A DNA stretch of 64,000 bases from Rhodosalinus sp041365695. GTDB lineage: Bacteria > Pseudomonadota > Alphaproteobacteria > Rhodobacterales > Rhodobacteraceae. This document shows positions 51,385-59,523 of the stretch, piece by piece; the stretch's first letter is position 1; each line of letters begins with the position of its first letter. Position numbers and translations under genes: made by a program. The notes below the pieces were generated by a model that saw only the letters and a program-made list of their open reading frames with translations, made no database searches and had not been told where the DNA came from. The stretch lies in assembly GCF_041365695.1 (NCBI RefSeq), contig NZ_JBGFSJ010000003.1:434001-498000 (forward strand). Reading direction: 5' to 3'.

Positions 51385-52164
51385 ATGAAGATCGCCACCT
51401 TCAACATCAACGGGATCAAGGCCCGGCACCAGGCGCTTTGCGACTGGCTGGACGAGGACCGCCCCGACGTGGTGCTTCTGCAGGAGATCAAGTCGCTCGA
51501 CGAGAGCTTCCCGGCCGAGCTTTTCGAGGAGCGGGGCTACACCGTCGAGACCCATGGCCAGAAGGGCTTCAACGGCGTGGCGATCCTTTCGCGGCTGCCG
51601 CTCGAGGACGTCTGGCGCGGGCTGCCGGGCGACGATGACGACACGCAGGCCCGCTGGATCGAGGCCACGGTGATGGCCGATGTTCCCGTGCGCGTGGCCG
51701 GGCTCTACCTGCCCAACGGCAACCCCGCGCCGGGGCCGAAATACGACTACAAGCTGGCCTGGATGGCCCGTATGCGGACACGCGCGCAAGAGCTCTTGGC
51801 GCTGGAAGAGCCCGTGGTGCTTGCCGGTGACTACAACGTCATCCCCCAGGACGAGGACGCGGCCAATCCCGAGGCCTGGCGCGAGGACGCGCTGGCGCTG
51901 CCGGAAAGCCGGGCGGCGTTTCGCCGCATCCTTCACATGGGCTATACCGAGGCCGTCCGCGCCCGGGTGCAGGGCCCGGGCCACTACAGTTTCTGGGACT
52001 ACCAGGGCAACGCGTGGGCGCGGAACAACGGGATCCGCATCGATCATCTGCTGCTCTCTCCCGAGGCCGCCGATCGCATGACCGGCACGGGCATCGAGGC
52101 CGCGCTGCGCGGGCGCGAAAAACCCTCCGATCACGTGCCGGTCTGGATCGAACTGTCCGTCTGA
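51385..52164 (+). CDS. xthA: Exodeoxyribonuclease III / AP endonuclease
   Basis: A 259-residue exonuclease-endonuclease-phosphatase enzyme repairing abasic sites. Family blocks: MKIATFNINGIKARHQAL, VVLLQEIKSLD with the metal-binding glutamate, GLYLPNGN, VVLAGDYNVIPQDED with the Asp and Asn, HYSFWDYQGNAWARNNGIRI and the C-terminal SDHVPVWIEL with the catalytic His. Start ATG 51385 has AGGAG about eight bases upstream; the longer open frame upstream is rejected as non-homologous. Converges on the FAD monooxygenase (24-base gap). Confidence 0.95.
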   Translation: MKIATFNINGIKARHQALCDWLDEDRPDVVLLQEIKSLDESFPAELFEERGYTVETHGQKGFNGVAILSRLPLEDVWRGLPGDDDDTQARWIEATVMADVPVRVAGLYLPNGNPAPGPKYDYKLAWMARMRTRAQELLALEEPVVLAGDYNVIPQDEDAANPEAWREDALALPESRAAFRRILHMGYTEAVRARVQGPGHYSFWDYQGNAWARNNGIRIDHLLLSPEAADRMTGTGIEAALRGREKPSDHVPVWIELSV

Positions 52165-52188
52165 GCCGGGAACGCGAACCGCACCCGG

Positions 52189-53364
52189 TCACGCCTCGGC
52201 GGTGACGTCGTGGCCGTAAAGCCAGTCGAACCCCGCCAGCATCGCGCCGGGCGCGAACCGCCCGCCGAGCCCCAGCGCGGCATGGGCAAGCCCGCGCACC
52301 GGGCCGGGCCGCAGGTGGTAGCGCCGGGCATTGCGCTCCGCCGCGCCAACCACCCGCTCAGCACGGGCGCGCCGCCGCCGCTGGTAGGCCGCGAGCCCGG
52401 AGGCGCGATCCTCGGCGCGGTCAAGCGCGTCGGCCAGGACCCACGCATCCTCGAGCGCGAGATTGGCGCCCTGCGCGAGGAACGGCAGCGTCGGATGCGC
52501 CGCATCGCCCAGGATCGCAACGGACCGGCCATGCCAGCGTTCGGCCACCGGATGCCGGAAGAGACCCCAGACATGCACCTTGTCCAGCGCGCCGAGGATC
52601 GCCGGCACGTCCCCGCCGAAGCCCGCGAAGGCCGCGCGCAGGTTCGCCGGGTCGTCCGCGTGGGTCCAGCCCTCCTCGGCCCAGCGGCTGCGCTCTTCCA
52701 CCGCCACAAGGTTGAGAGTGCGCCCGTCGCGCAGCGGATAGACCACCATGTGCCGTCCCGGCCCCATGAGCACCCGGGCCTCCGCAGGCTGGCCGATGAC
52801 GTTGGGCAGAAGCGCGCGCCACGCGACTTGGCCGGTGAAGCGCGCGGGCGGCGCCGATCCCAGCGCGTGGCGCGCGCGGGAGTGCAGACCGTCCGCGCCG
52901 AGCACCAGATCCGCCCTGTGCTCCGCGCCGTTCTCGAAGACGATCCGCGCGCGCGGGCCGTCCTCCACCGTCGCGACCCGTTGCAGAAGCCGGACCCGGA
53001 CGCCCGCGGCGCGGGCCGCGGCGGCGAGCAAATCGACGAGATCCGCGCGGTGGACGAAATGATACCCCTGCTCCCGCCCGAGGCGCGCTAGGTCGAGGCG
53101 CAGAACCTCGCCGCCGTCCTCGCCGCGCCGAAGGCTCACCGCCTGGGCGCGGGGCGCGCGCGCCGCGAGCTCCGCCTCGAGGCCGAGCGCGCGCAGCACG
53201 CGAAGCCCGTTGGGACTGATCTGCAATCCGGCACCCACCTCCGCGATCTCGGGGGCCTGCTCGAACAGGGTGACGGAGGCGCCGCGCCGGCCGAGCGCAA
53301 GCGCGGCGGCAAGCCCCGCGATGCCGCCGCCCACCACGGAAATCTCAAGCGCGTCGAGCTGCAT
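52189..53364 (-). CDS. FAD-dependent aromatic monooxygenase
   Basis: A 391-residue group A flavoprotein hydroxylase. FAD binding: ISVVGGGIAGLAAALALGRR near the N-terminus, LVLGADGLHSRAR in the middle, and AILGDAAHPTLPFLAQGANL with the GD motif, followed by the NLALEDAWVLADAL helix. It resembles salicylate hydroxylase and 3-hydroxybenzoate 6-hydroxylase. The substrate is unknown and no ring-cleavage genes are adjacent. The start is ATG 53362-53364, directly downstream of the dksA terminator, so it probably has its own promoter in that 75-base gap or receives readthrough. Confidence 0.88.
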   Translation of the reverse strand: MQLDALEISVVGGGIAGLAAALALGRRGASVTLFEQAPEIAEVGAGLQISPNGLRVLRALGLEAELAARAPRAQAVSLRRGEDGGEVLRLDLARLGREQGYHFVHRADLVDLLAAAARAAGVRVRLLQRVATVEDGPRARIVFENGAEHRADLVLGADGLHSRARHALGSAPPARFTGQVAWRALLPNVIGQPAEARVLMGPGRHMVVYPLRDGRTLNLVAVEERSRWAEEGWTHADDPANLRAAFAGFGGDVPAILGALDKVHVWGLFRHPVAERWHGRSVAILGDAAHPTLPFLAQGANLALEDAWVLADALDRAEDRASGLAAYQRRRRARAERVVGAAERNARRYHLRPGPVRGLAHAALGLGGRFAPGAMLAGFDWLYGHDVTAEA

Positions 53365-53370
53365 CTCTCG

Positions 53371-53408
53371 CTTCCCAAAAGGAAAACGCCGGAGGCTCCC
53401 CCGGCGTT
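53371..53408 (-). terminator. Rho-independent terminator after dksA
   Basis: In dksA sense, AACGCCGG and CCGGCGTT (53385-53392 and 53401-53408) form an 8-base perfect stem with an 8-base loop, followed by TTTTCCTTTTG (complement of 53374-53384). The stem plus T-rich tail is the clearest intrinsic terminator in the window. It starts 32 bases after the dksA stop. Confidence 0.85.
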
Positions 53409-53439
53409 CTCTTGTCTCTCGGTCCCGGTCGGCCTCGCG

Positions 53440-53862
53440 TCAGTCGTCGCGGTGCACCTTCTCGCGGCGCTCGTGACGCTCCTGCGCCTCGAGGCTGAGC
53501 GTGGTCGTCGGGCGCGCGACGAGACGTTTCAGCGAGATCGGCTCTCCCGTCTCCTGGCAGTATCCGAACTCGCCCTCCTCGATCCGGCGCAACGCGGCGT
53601 CGATCTTCGAGACGAGCTTGCGCTGACGGTCGCGGATCCTAAGCTCGAGCGCGCGGTCGGTCTCTTCGCTCGCGCGATCGGACACGTCGGGAATGTTGCG
53701 GGTCGCGTCCTGAAGGCCCGCGATGGTGTTCTTGCTGTCGGAAAGAAGCTCGTTCTTCTGTCGCATCAGTTCGCGCCGGAACCATTCGAGCTGCCGTTCG
53801 TTCATGAACGGCTCGTCCTCGGCGGGCTTGTAATCCTCGGGAAGGAACACTTCGGCCTTCAT
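53440..53862 (-). CDS. dksA: RNA polymerase-binding protein DksA
   Basis: A 140-residue secondary-channel regulator acting with ppGpp. The coiled-coil tip has DVSDRASEETDRALEL, with the DxxDxA motif. The C-terminal region YCQETGEPISLKRLVA keeps only one of the four zinc-finger cysteines, as described for Rhodobacter DksA, so it is probably zinc-independent. I start at ATG 53860-53862 (MKAEVFLPEDYKPAEDEPF), with GGGAG about eight bases upstream. An upstream in-frame ATG at 53914-53916 has an even better ribosome site (GAGGGG, six bases) and would add 18 residues. Followed by a clear terminator. Confidence 0.93.
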   Translation of the reverse strand: MKAEVFLPEDYKPAEDEPFMNERQLEWFRRELMRQKNELLSDSKNTIAGLQDATRNIPDVSDRASEETDRALELRIRDRQRKLVSKIDAALRRIEEGEFGYCQETGEPISLKRLVARPTTTLSLEAQERHERREKVHRDD

Positions 53863-54046
53863 CTTCTGCGCTCCCTTTTCATGACCCACTTCAGCCATGG
53901 AATACTTGTCAGACATGTGGCACCCCTCGACGCGGCAATTACCCGAAGGCACTGGCAATGTCACTACACAAACACGGGTCGGCCATGGTTAATTCGGGCG
54001 CGGGCGCGGCGCTGCAAGGACGTTCGGCAATGGCTTGGAGCAGATG

Positions 54047-54886
54047 ATGAAATTCACCGGAACCGGCGAGTACGTGGCGACGGTAGACCTGACCGTCGCG
54101 GTGAACGCGGCCGTGGCGCTGGAGCGCCCGCTTCTCGTCAAGGGCGAGCCCGGCACGGGCAAGACCGAACTCGCGCGGCAGGTGGCGGGCGCGCTCGGGC
54201 TGCCGCTCATCGAATGGTCGGTGAAATCCACCACCCGCGCCCAGCAGGGGCTTTACGAATACGACGCGGTGAGCCGCCTGCGCGACAGCCAGCTCGGCGA
54301 CGCGCGGGTGAACGACGTGGCGAACTACATCCGCAAGGGCAAGCTCTGGGAGGCGTTCGAGGCCGACGGCAAGGTGGTGCTGCTCATCGACGAGGTCGAC
54401 AAGGCCGACATCGAGTTCCCCAACGACCTCCTGCAGGAGCTCGACCGGATGGAATTCCACGTCTACGAGACGGGCGCGACGGTCCGCGCCCGGCACCGCC
54501 CGATCGTCATCATCACCTCCAACAACGAGAAGGAGCTGCCGGACGCCTTCCTGCGCCGTTGCTTCTTCCACTACATCCGCTTCCCGGACCCGGAGACGAT
54601 GAAACGCATCGTCGAGGTACACCATCCGGGCATCAAGCCCGCGCTGCTCGAGACGGCGCTGACGCAGTTCTACGAATTGCGCGAACAGCCGGGCCTGAAG
54701 AAGAAGCCCTCCACCTCGGAGGTGCTGGACTGGCTCAAGCTGCTGCTGGCCGAGGATCTGGAGCCCGCCGACCTGCGCCGGGACGGACCCGACGCGTTGC
54801 CCCGGCTGCACGGCGCGCTGCTGAAGAACGAGCAGGACGTGCATCTTTTCGAACGCCTGGCCTTCATGGCGCGGCGGCAGCGCTGA
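54047..54886 (+). CDS. MoxR-family AAA+ ATPase
   Basis: A 279-residue AAA+ chaperone. Walker A is KGEPGTGKTELA (about residues 33-44), Walker B is VVLLIDEVDKAD, sensor 1 is IITSNNEKELPDAFLRRC with the arginine finger. I start at ATG 54047 (MKFTGTGEYVATVDLTVAVN), with GGAG six bases upstream; an ATG immediately before it and a TTG at 54035 are alternatives. MoxR proteins act with VWA proteins to mature metal enzymes or complexes. The partner VWA gene lies downstream (56574). Confidence 0.92.
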   Translation: MKFTGTGEYVATVDLTVAVNAAVALERPLLVKGEPGTGKTELARQVAGALGLPLIEWSVKSTTRAQQGLYEYDAVSRLRDSQLGDARVNDVANYIRKGKLWEAFEADGKVVLLIDEVDKADIEFPNDLLQELDRMEFHVYETGATVRARHRPIVIITSNNEKELPDAFLRRCFFHYIRFPDPETMKRIVEVHHPGIKPALLETALTQFYELREQPGLKKKPSTSEVLDWLKLLLAEDLEPADLRRDGPDALPRLHGALLKNEQDVHLFERLAFMARRQR

Positions 54887-55029
54887 GGCGGTCGGCCCGG
54901 CAAACCCGGCGCCGCCCCGGCAGCCCGCGTGTGACGGCGCGGCATTCATGGTCTAGGCTGCGCCTGCCGGGTCCCGCGGCGCGCCGGCGCGGCCCGCGCC
55001 GCAAGGAGCGAAGACGCAAGGGAGCGCTC

Positions 55030-56397
55030 GTGCCAAGATACGTTCTGCCACTTCTGCTTCTGCTCGCGGCCTGCGCGCCCGCGCCCCGGGCCGCGGACAC
55101 CGCCGCGCGCCTCGCCGTGGCAATCCCGAAGCTGCCGCCGGCCAAGCAGTTCTCCGCGGCGCGCCCTGACGCGCCCGCCCGGTCCAACGCCGATATCGCG
55201 CGCGATTTCCTCGACCTCGCCTTCACGCTGGAAAGCGGCCGCCCCGTCCCGGTCTTCACGCGCTTCGAGGAACCGATCACCCTGCGCGTGACCGGGCGGG
55301 CCGATCCCGCCCTGGCACGGGACCTGCGCGATCTGCTGCGCCGGCTTCGCGACGAGGCGGGCATCGACATCCGCCTCACGCGCGGACCGGGGGCCAACAT
55401 AACGATCGAAAGCGTGCCCGGCGCGCGCATCCGGAGCGTGCTGCCGCAGGCGGCCTGCTTCGTCGTCCCCAATGTCAGCAGCCTCTCCGACTATGCGAGA
55501 AACCGCCGCAGCGCGCGCACGGCCTGGTCCGAACTGCGCACCCGCGAACGGGTAGGGATCTTTTTGCCCGCCGACATCTCGGGCCAGGAGGCGCGCGACT
55601 GCCTGCACGAGGAACTCGCCCAGGCGCTCGGGCCGCTGAACGATCTCTACCGGCTGTCCGACAGCGTCTTCAACGACGACAACATGCACGCGGTGCTCAC
55701 CGGCTTCGACATGCTGATCCTGCGCGCCTACTACGCGCCGGACCTTGCCAGCGGCATGAGCCGCGACGATGTCGCCCGGCGCCTGCCCGCGGTGCTCGCG
55801 CGGCTCAACCCGGCGGGCGAGGGGCTGCCCGCAAGGCCGCTCGCGCCGACGCCGCGCGCCTGGAGCAACGCGATCCAGGAGGCGCTCGGGCCCGGGGCCG
55901 CGCCGGCGGCGCGACGCGCGGCGGCCGAACGCGCCGTGGCCATCGCGCGGGCCTCGGGCTGGCGCGATCACCGGCTCGCCTTCGGCCATTTCGCGCTCGG
56001 CCGTCTTACCCAGAGCCACGCGCCCGACGCGGCGCGGGAGCATTTCGAAACCGCGGACCGGACGCTCGCGGCCCTGCCCCGCTCCGAACCGCACCGCGCC
56101 TTCGTGCGCGCCCAGCTCGCCGCCTACGCGATCGCCGAGGGCGACGCCGAGCGGGCGCTTGCGCTCACCGCCCGGGCGATGCCGGTCGCCTCGCGCCACG
56201 AGAACGCGATGCTTCTGTCCACGCTGATGCTGCTGCGCGCCGAGGCGCTGGCGCTTGCCGGGCGCCCGCAGGAGGCGCGCGCCCTGCGTCTGGACAGCCT
56301 CGGTTGGGCGCGATACGGGTTCGGACCGGAGGGGGCGGTGCGCGGCAAGCTGGCCGAAATCGCCGCCCTGAACCCGCGAAACCACACGGGGGGCTGA
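55030..56397 (+). CDS. DUF2927 lipoprotein
   Basis: A 455-residue putative lipoprotein starting at GTG 55030, with AAGGGAG six bases upstream. The signal VPRYVLPLLLLLAACAPAP has lipobox LAAC. DUF2927 spans about residues 110-260, with IRSVLPQAACFVVPNV and ARDCLHEELAQALGPLND, where HEELAQ resembles a zincin helix lacking its second histidine. A helical, TPR-like C-terminal part (about 290-450) follows. It sits between the MoxR ATPase and the VWA gene, which suggests a periplasmic partner. The function is unknown. Confidence 0.82.
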   Translation: MPRYVLPLLLLLAACAPAPRAADTAARLAVAIPKLPPAKQFSAARPDAPARSNADIARDFLDLAFTLESGRPVPVFTRFEEPITLRVTGRADPALARDLRDLLRRLRDEAGIDIRLTRGPGANITIESVPGARIRSVLPQAACFVVPNVSSLSDYARNRRSARTAWSELRTRERVGIFLPADISGQEARDCLHEELAQALGPLNDLYRLSDSVFNDDNMHAVLTGFDMLILRAYYAPDLASGMSRDDVARRLPAVLARLNPAGEGLPARPLAPTPRAWSNAIQEALGPGAAPAARRAAAERAVAIARASGWRDHRLAFGHFALGRLTQSHAPDAAREHFETADRTLAALPRSEPHRAFVRAQLAAYAIAEGDAERALALTARAMPVASRHENAMLLSTLMLLRAEALALAGRPQEARALRLDSLGWARYGFGPEGAVRGKLAEIAALNPRNHTGG

Positions 56398-56403
56398 GGC
56401 CGA

Positions 56404-56568
56404 ATGATCCTGTTCTCGGCGCTGATCGGCGCGGCCATCGGCGCATTCACCGCCTACCGGCGCAAGGGCAACCGGCTCGACATGCTGCACTATGCGGCCG
56501 GATACGGCATCGCCTTCGGTCTCGTGGGCGCGGTACTGTCGATCGCGCTCGTCCGGCTGCAGGTCTGA
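56404..56568 (+). CDS. 54-residue membrane protein
   Basis: Too short for most gene finders, but clearly coding: MILFSALIGAAIGAFTAYRR, then a basic turn KGNRLDM, then AAGYGIAFGLVGAVLSIALV. Two membrane helices joined by a positively charged loop. It starts seven bases after the DUF2927 stop and ends five bases before the VWA ATG, so it is embedded in the operon. I associate similar small proteins with this position in Rhodobacterales. Function unknown. Confidence 0.8.
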   Translation: MILFSALIGAAIGAFTAYRRKGNRLDMLHYAAGYGIAFGLVGAVLSIALVRLQV

Positions 56569-56573
56569 GGGCG

Positions 56574-57755
56574 ATGTTCCAGCCCTTCTTCCTCACCCTC
56601 AGGGAGAGCGGCGTTCCCGTCACGCTTCGCGAGTACCTGGCCTTCCTCGAAGCGGTGAAGGCCGATCTTGTGACCTACGACGTGGAGGGATTCTACTATC
56701 TCGCGCGCACCGCGATGGTGAAGGACGAGCGCCACCTGGACCGCTTCGACCGCGCCTTCGCCACGGCCTTCCGGGGCCTCGAGGACGTCTCGCTTGCCGA
56801 GATGCTGGACAGGGTCGATCTGCCCGAGGACTGGCTGCGCAAGATGGCGGAGAAGCACCTGAGCGAGGCCGAGAAGGCCGAGATCGAGGCACTCGGCGGG
56901 TTCGACGCGCTCATGGACACCCTCAAGAAGCGGCTCGCGGAACAGGAGGCGCGCCACCAGGGCGGCTCCAAGTGGATCGGCACGGCGGGCACCTCGCCCT
57001 TCGGCGCCTACGGCTACAACCCCGAAGGCGTGCGCATCGGCCAGGACGAAAGCCGCCACCAGCGCGCCGTGAAGGTCTGGGACAAGCGGGAGTTCCGCAA
57101 CCTGGACGACTCGGTGGAGATCGGCACCCGCAACATCAAGGTGGCGCTGAAGCGGCTGCGGCAATGGGCGCGCGACGGCGCGGCCGAGGAACTCGACCTC
57201 GACGGCACGATCCGCGCCACCGCCGAACACGGCTACCTCGACGTCAAGACCCGCCCTGAGCGCCGCAACGCGGTGAAGGTGCTGCTCTTTCTCGACGTGG
57301 GCGGATCGATGGATGCCCATGTGAAGGTCGTGGAAGAGCTTTTCTCGGCCGCGCGCGCCGAGTTCAAGCATCTCGAGCACTACTACTTCCACAACTGCCT
57401 CTACGAGGGCGTCTGGCGCGACAACCGCCGCCGCTGGAACGAGGTCACGCCGACCTGGGACGTGCTGCACACCTATGGCGCGGATTACCGGTGCATCTTC
57501 GTGGGCGACGCCAGCATGAGCCCCTACGAGATCGCCTATCCCGGCGGCGCGAACGAGCACTGGAACGCCGAGGCGGGCGAGACCTGGCTGCGCCGCGCGC
57601 GCGCGCAGTGGCCCGAGACGCTCTGGATCAATCCCGTGCCCGAGCGACACTGGGATTACACGCCCTCGATCCGAATGATCCGCGAGATCTTCGAGGACCG
57701 GATGGTGCCGCTCACCCTCGAAGGGATCAATCGCGGCATCCAGGTCCTGCGGTGA
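56574..57755 (+). CDS. VWA domain protein (CoxE-like), MoxR partner
   Basis: A 393-residue protein of the CoxE/VWA type. The N-terminal helical part includes MFQPFFLTLRESGVPVTLRE and FYYLARTAMVKDERHLDRFD. The VWA domain (about residues 225-390) has VLLFLDVGGSMDAHV, a metal-ion-dependent adhesion motif in which the usual first serine of D-x-S-x-S is glycine. It continues with HYYFHNCLYEGVW and IFVGDASMSPYEI. Start ATG 56574 lies five bases after the small membrane protein. Together with MoxR it resembles the RavA-ViaA pair. Confidence 0.88.
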   Translation: MFQPFFLTLRESGVPVTLREYLAFLEAVKADLVTYDVEGFYYLARTAMVKDERHLDRFDRAFATAFRGLEDVSLAEMLDRVDLPEDWLRKMAEKHLSEAEKAEIEALGGFDALMDTLKKRLAEQEARHQGGSKWIGTAGTSPFGAYGYNPEGVRIGQDESRHQRAVKVWDKREFRNLDDSVEIGTRNIKVALKRLRQWARDGAAEELDLDGTIRATAEHGYLDVKTRPERRNAVKVLLFLDVGGSMDAHVKVVEELFSAARAEFKHLEHYYFHNCLYEGVWRDNRRRWNEVTPTWDVLHTYGADYRCIFVGDASMSPYEIAYPGGANEHWNAEAGETWLRRARAQWPETLWINPVPERHWDYTPSIRMIREIFEDRMVPLTLEGINRGIQVLR

Positions 57756-57813
57756 CACGCGCCGCGCCGTTTCGCCGCTTGCCGGGCGGCCCGGGCGAGC
57801 CCATATCTTCGTC

Positions 57814-58506
57814 ATGATCAAGGTGACGCCGATCCTGCTCGCGGTGCTTTACGCGCTCGTCATGTACCGCATGTCGGTCTGGCGGACGAAGCGCGAGCTC
57901 GACGCGCGTTCCACCGAACTTGCCGACCCGCGGCTCAAGGCGCTCACCGACCGGATGGCAAAGGCGCTCGACGTGCCGCGTATCCGCGTGCACATCTACG
58001 AGGTGGACCCGGTGAACGGGCTCGCCGCCCCGGACGGGCGGATCTTCATCACTCGGGGCTTTTACCAGAAATACCGCAATGGCGAGGTCAGCGGGGAAGA
58101 GATCGCGTCGGTCATCGCGCATGAGCTGGGCCACGTCGCGCTCGGCCACACCCGGCGGCGCATGATCGACTTTTCCGGGCAGAACGCGCTCAGAAGCGCG
58201 CTCGCCATGGTGCTCGGGCGCATCATCCCGGGTATCGGCGTCTGGATCGCGAGCGCGCTCACGTCTCTGCTGGCCGCGGGGCTTTCGCGTGCCGACGAGT
58301 ACGAGGCTGACGCCTATGCCGCGGCACTTCTGACCAAGGCCGGGATAGGCGTCGCGCCGCAGATCTCGCTCTTCCACAAGCTCGACGAGTTGACGCGCTC
58401 GCGCGCGGGTGTCGCGCCGGCCTGGCTCATGAGCCATCCGAAGACGGCAGACCGGATTGCGGCGCTGGAGCGTCTGGAGGGGAAGTGGCAGCCGGGCGAG
58501 ACCTGA
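57814..58506 (+). CDS. M48-family metalloprotease
   Basis: A 230-residue membrane-anchored zinc protease. An N-terminal helix (TPILLAVLYALVMYRM) precedes the catalytic domain, with the zinc motif IAHELGHVALGH near residue 107 and the third ligand in SRADEYEADAYAAAL. The order HELGH then E-x3-D is typical of M48 (HtpX/BepA-like) proteases. No TPR domain is present. The length is short for HtpX (about 290), with only one or two membrane helices. It is 58 bases downstream of the VWA gene and its 3' end overlaps the LysR gene by 80 bases. Confidence 0.87.
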   Translation: MIKVTPILLAVLYALVMYRMSVWRTKRELDARSTELADPRLKALTDRMAKALDVPRIRVHIYEVDPVNGLAAPDGRIFITRGFYQKYRNGEVSGEEIASVIAHELGHVALGHTRRRMIDFSGQNALRSALAMVLGRIIPGIGVWIASALTSLLAAGLSRADEYEADAYAAALLTKAGIGVAPQISLFHKLDELTRSRAGVAPAWLMSHPKTADRIAALERLEGKWQPGET

Positions 58507-59410
58507 CCGCCCCGCCCTGCCCCCCGCGGACCTCCGCGGCAAGCCAGTCCCGGAACGCGGCAAGGGGCGGGTAATCGTCCCGCGCGTGCGGCCACACCAG
58601 CCAATACCCTCCACGCCCCGGCACCGCCGCCCCCCAGGCCGGCCGAAGCCGCCCCTCGGCGATCTCGGGCTCCGCCAGGAAGGGCGGCAGGAGCGCCACG
58701 CCCAGCCCGTGGATCGCCGCCTGCGTCATCGGCGCGAACTGGTCGAAGACCATGCCCCGCTGCGCCGGCGCGGCCTGGCCGTGATGCGCGAACCACCGCT
58801 CCCAGGCGCGCGGGCGCGACTGAAGGTGCAGAAGCGGCATCGCCGCGATCGCGGCGGGCCCGTGCGGCGGATGCCGCTCCAGGACACCCGGCGACGCGAC
58901 CGCCAGCATCGGCTCGTCGGCAAGGTGAAGGTGCCCGCAGCCCGCCCGGTCGGCCGCGCCGAAATGGATCGCCGCGTCGAAGGCCTCGGTCTCGAAATCC
59001 ACCGGCCGGAGCCGGGTCGTGAGGTGCAGCGTGACGCCCGGATGCGCGGCCTGGAACGCCGCGAGGCCCGGCGCGAGCCACCGGGTGCCGAAGGCGGGCA
59101 GGATGGCGAGCGAAAGCGTCCCTCCCCCCGGATTGGCGGTCAGTTCCATGGACGCACGCCCGATGAGGTCGAGCGCCCGCGACACCGCCTCGGCATAGTG
59201 GCGCCCGGCAGGCGTCGGCACCAGCCGGCGCTTCTCGCGGCGGAAAAGCGCTGCCCCGAGTTGCGCCTCGAGCCGCTGGACATGCCGGCTCACCGCGGCC
59301 TGGGTCATGTGCAGTTCATCCGCCGCCGCCGTGGTCGCGCCCGTGCGCATCACCGCCTCGAAGGCCCGAAGCATCGAGATCGAGGGCAAATAGCGTGGCG
59401 ACCAGCTCAT
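58427..59410 (-). CDS. LysR-family regulator, probable GcdR-type
   Basis: A 327-residue LysR regulator. The DNA-binding helix-turn-helix is LRAFEAVMRTGATTAAADEL to MTQAAVSRHVQRLEAQLG, near residues 13-55, followed by the substrate-binding domain. I start at ATG 59408-59410 (MSWSPRYLPS). The C-terminal tail (about 290-327, proline- and glycine-rich) overlaps the M48 gene's 3' end and is longer than usual. It is divergent from gcdH, 113 bases apart, the arrangement of GcdR regulators of glutaryl-CoA metabolism; the effector is inferred. Confidence 0.88.
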   Translation of the reverse strand: MSWSPRYLPSISMLRAFEAVMRTGATTAAADELHMTQAAVSRHVQRLEAQLGAALFRREKRRLVPTPAGRHYAEAVSRALDLIGRASMELTANPGGGTLSLAILPAFGTRWLAPGLAAFQAAHPGVTLHLTTRLRPVDFETEAFDAAIHFGAADRAGCGHLHLADEPMLAVASPGVLERHPPHGPAAIAAMPLLHLQSRPRAWERWFAHHGQAAPAQRGMVFDQFAPMTQAAIHGLGVALLPPFLAEPEIAEGRLRPAWGAAVPGRGGYWLVWPHARDDYPPLAAFRDWLAAEVRGGQGGAVRSRPAATSPPDAPAPQSGLPSSDGS

Positions 59411-59431
59411 GGGACATGACCTTAGCACATG

Positions 59432-59453
59432 AAACGATGCGCGATAGTCGTTT
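59432..59453. promoter_or_regulatory. Candidate LysR operator between lysR and gcdH
   Basis: AAACGA (59432-59437) and TCGTTT (59448-59453) are perfect inverted arms with a 10-base spacer, ending at the -35 element of the proposed gcdH promoter. The size and position suit a LysR-type activator site. Confidence 0.5.
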
Positions 59454-59480
59454 TGCCGCGGCGCGTCGAGCCGCTATGCT
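59453..59480 (+). promoter_or_regulatory. Candidate gcdH promoter
   Basis: TTGCCG (59453-59458), 16 bases, TATGCT (59475-59480), with the gcdH ATG about 44 bases downstream. The inverted repeat at 59432-59453 touches its -35 box. Confidence 0.45.
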
Positions 59481-59523
59481 GTGTCAAACGTTGCCGGGAT
59501 CCTCCCGGAGAAAGGTGACCGCC

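Noticed and set aside
53452..55029. Long plus-strand frame in front of the DUF2927 gene
   Set aside because: Antisense to dksA and out of frame with MoxR; the real protein begins at the GTG at 55030 with its own ribosome site and lipoprotein signal.
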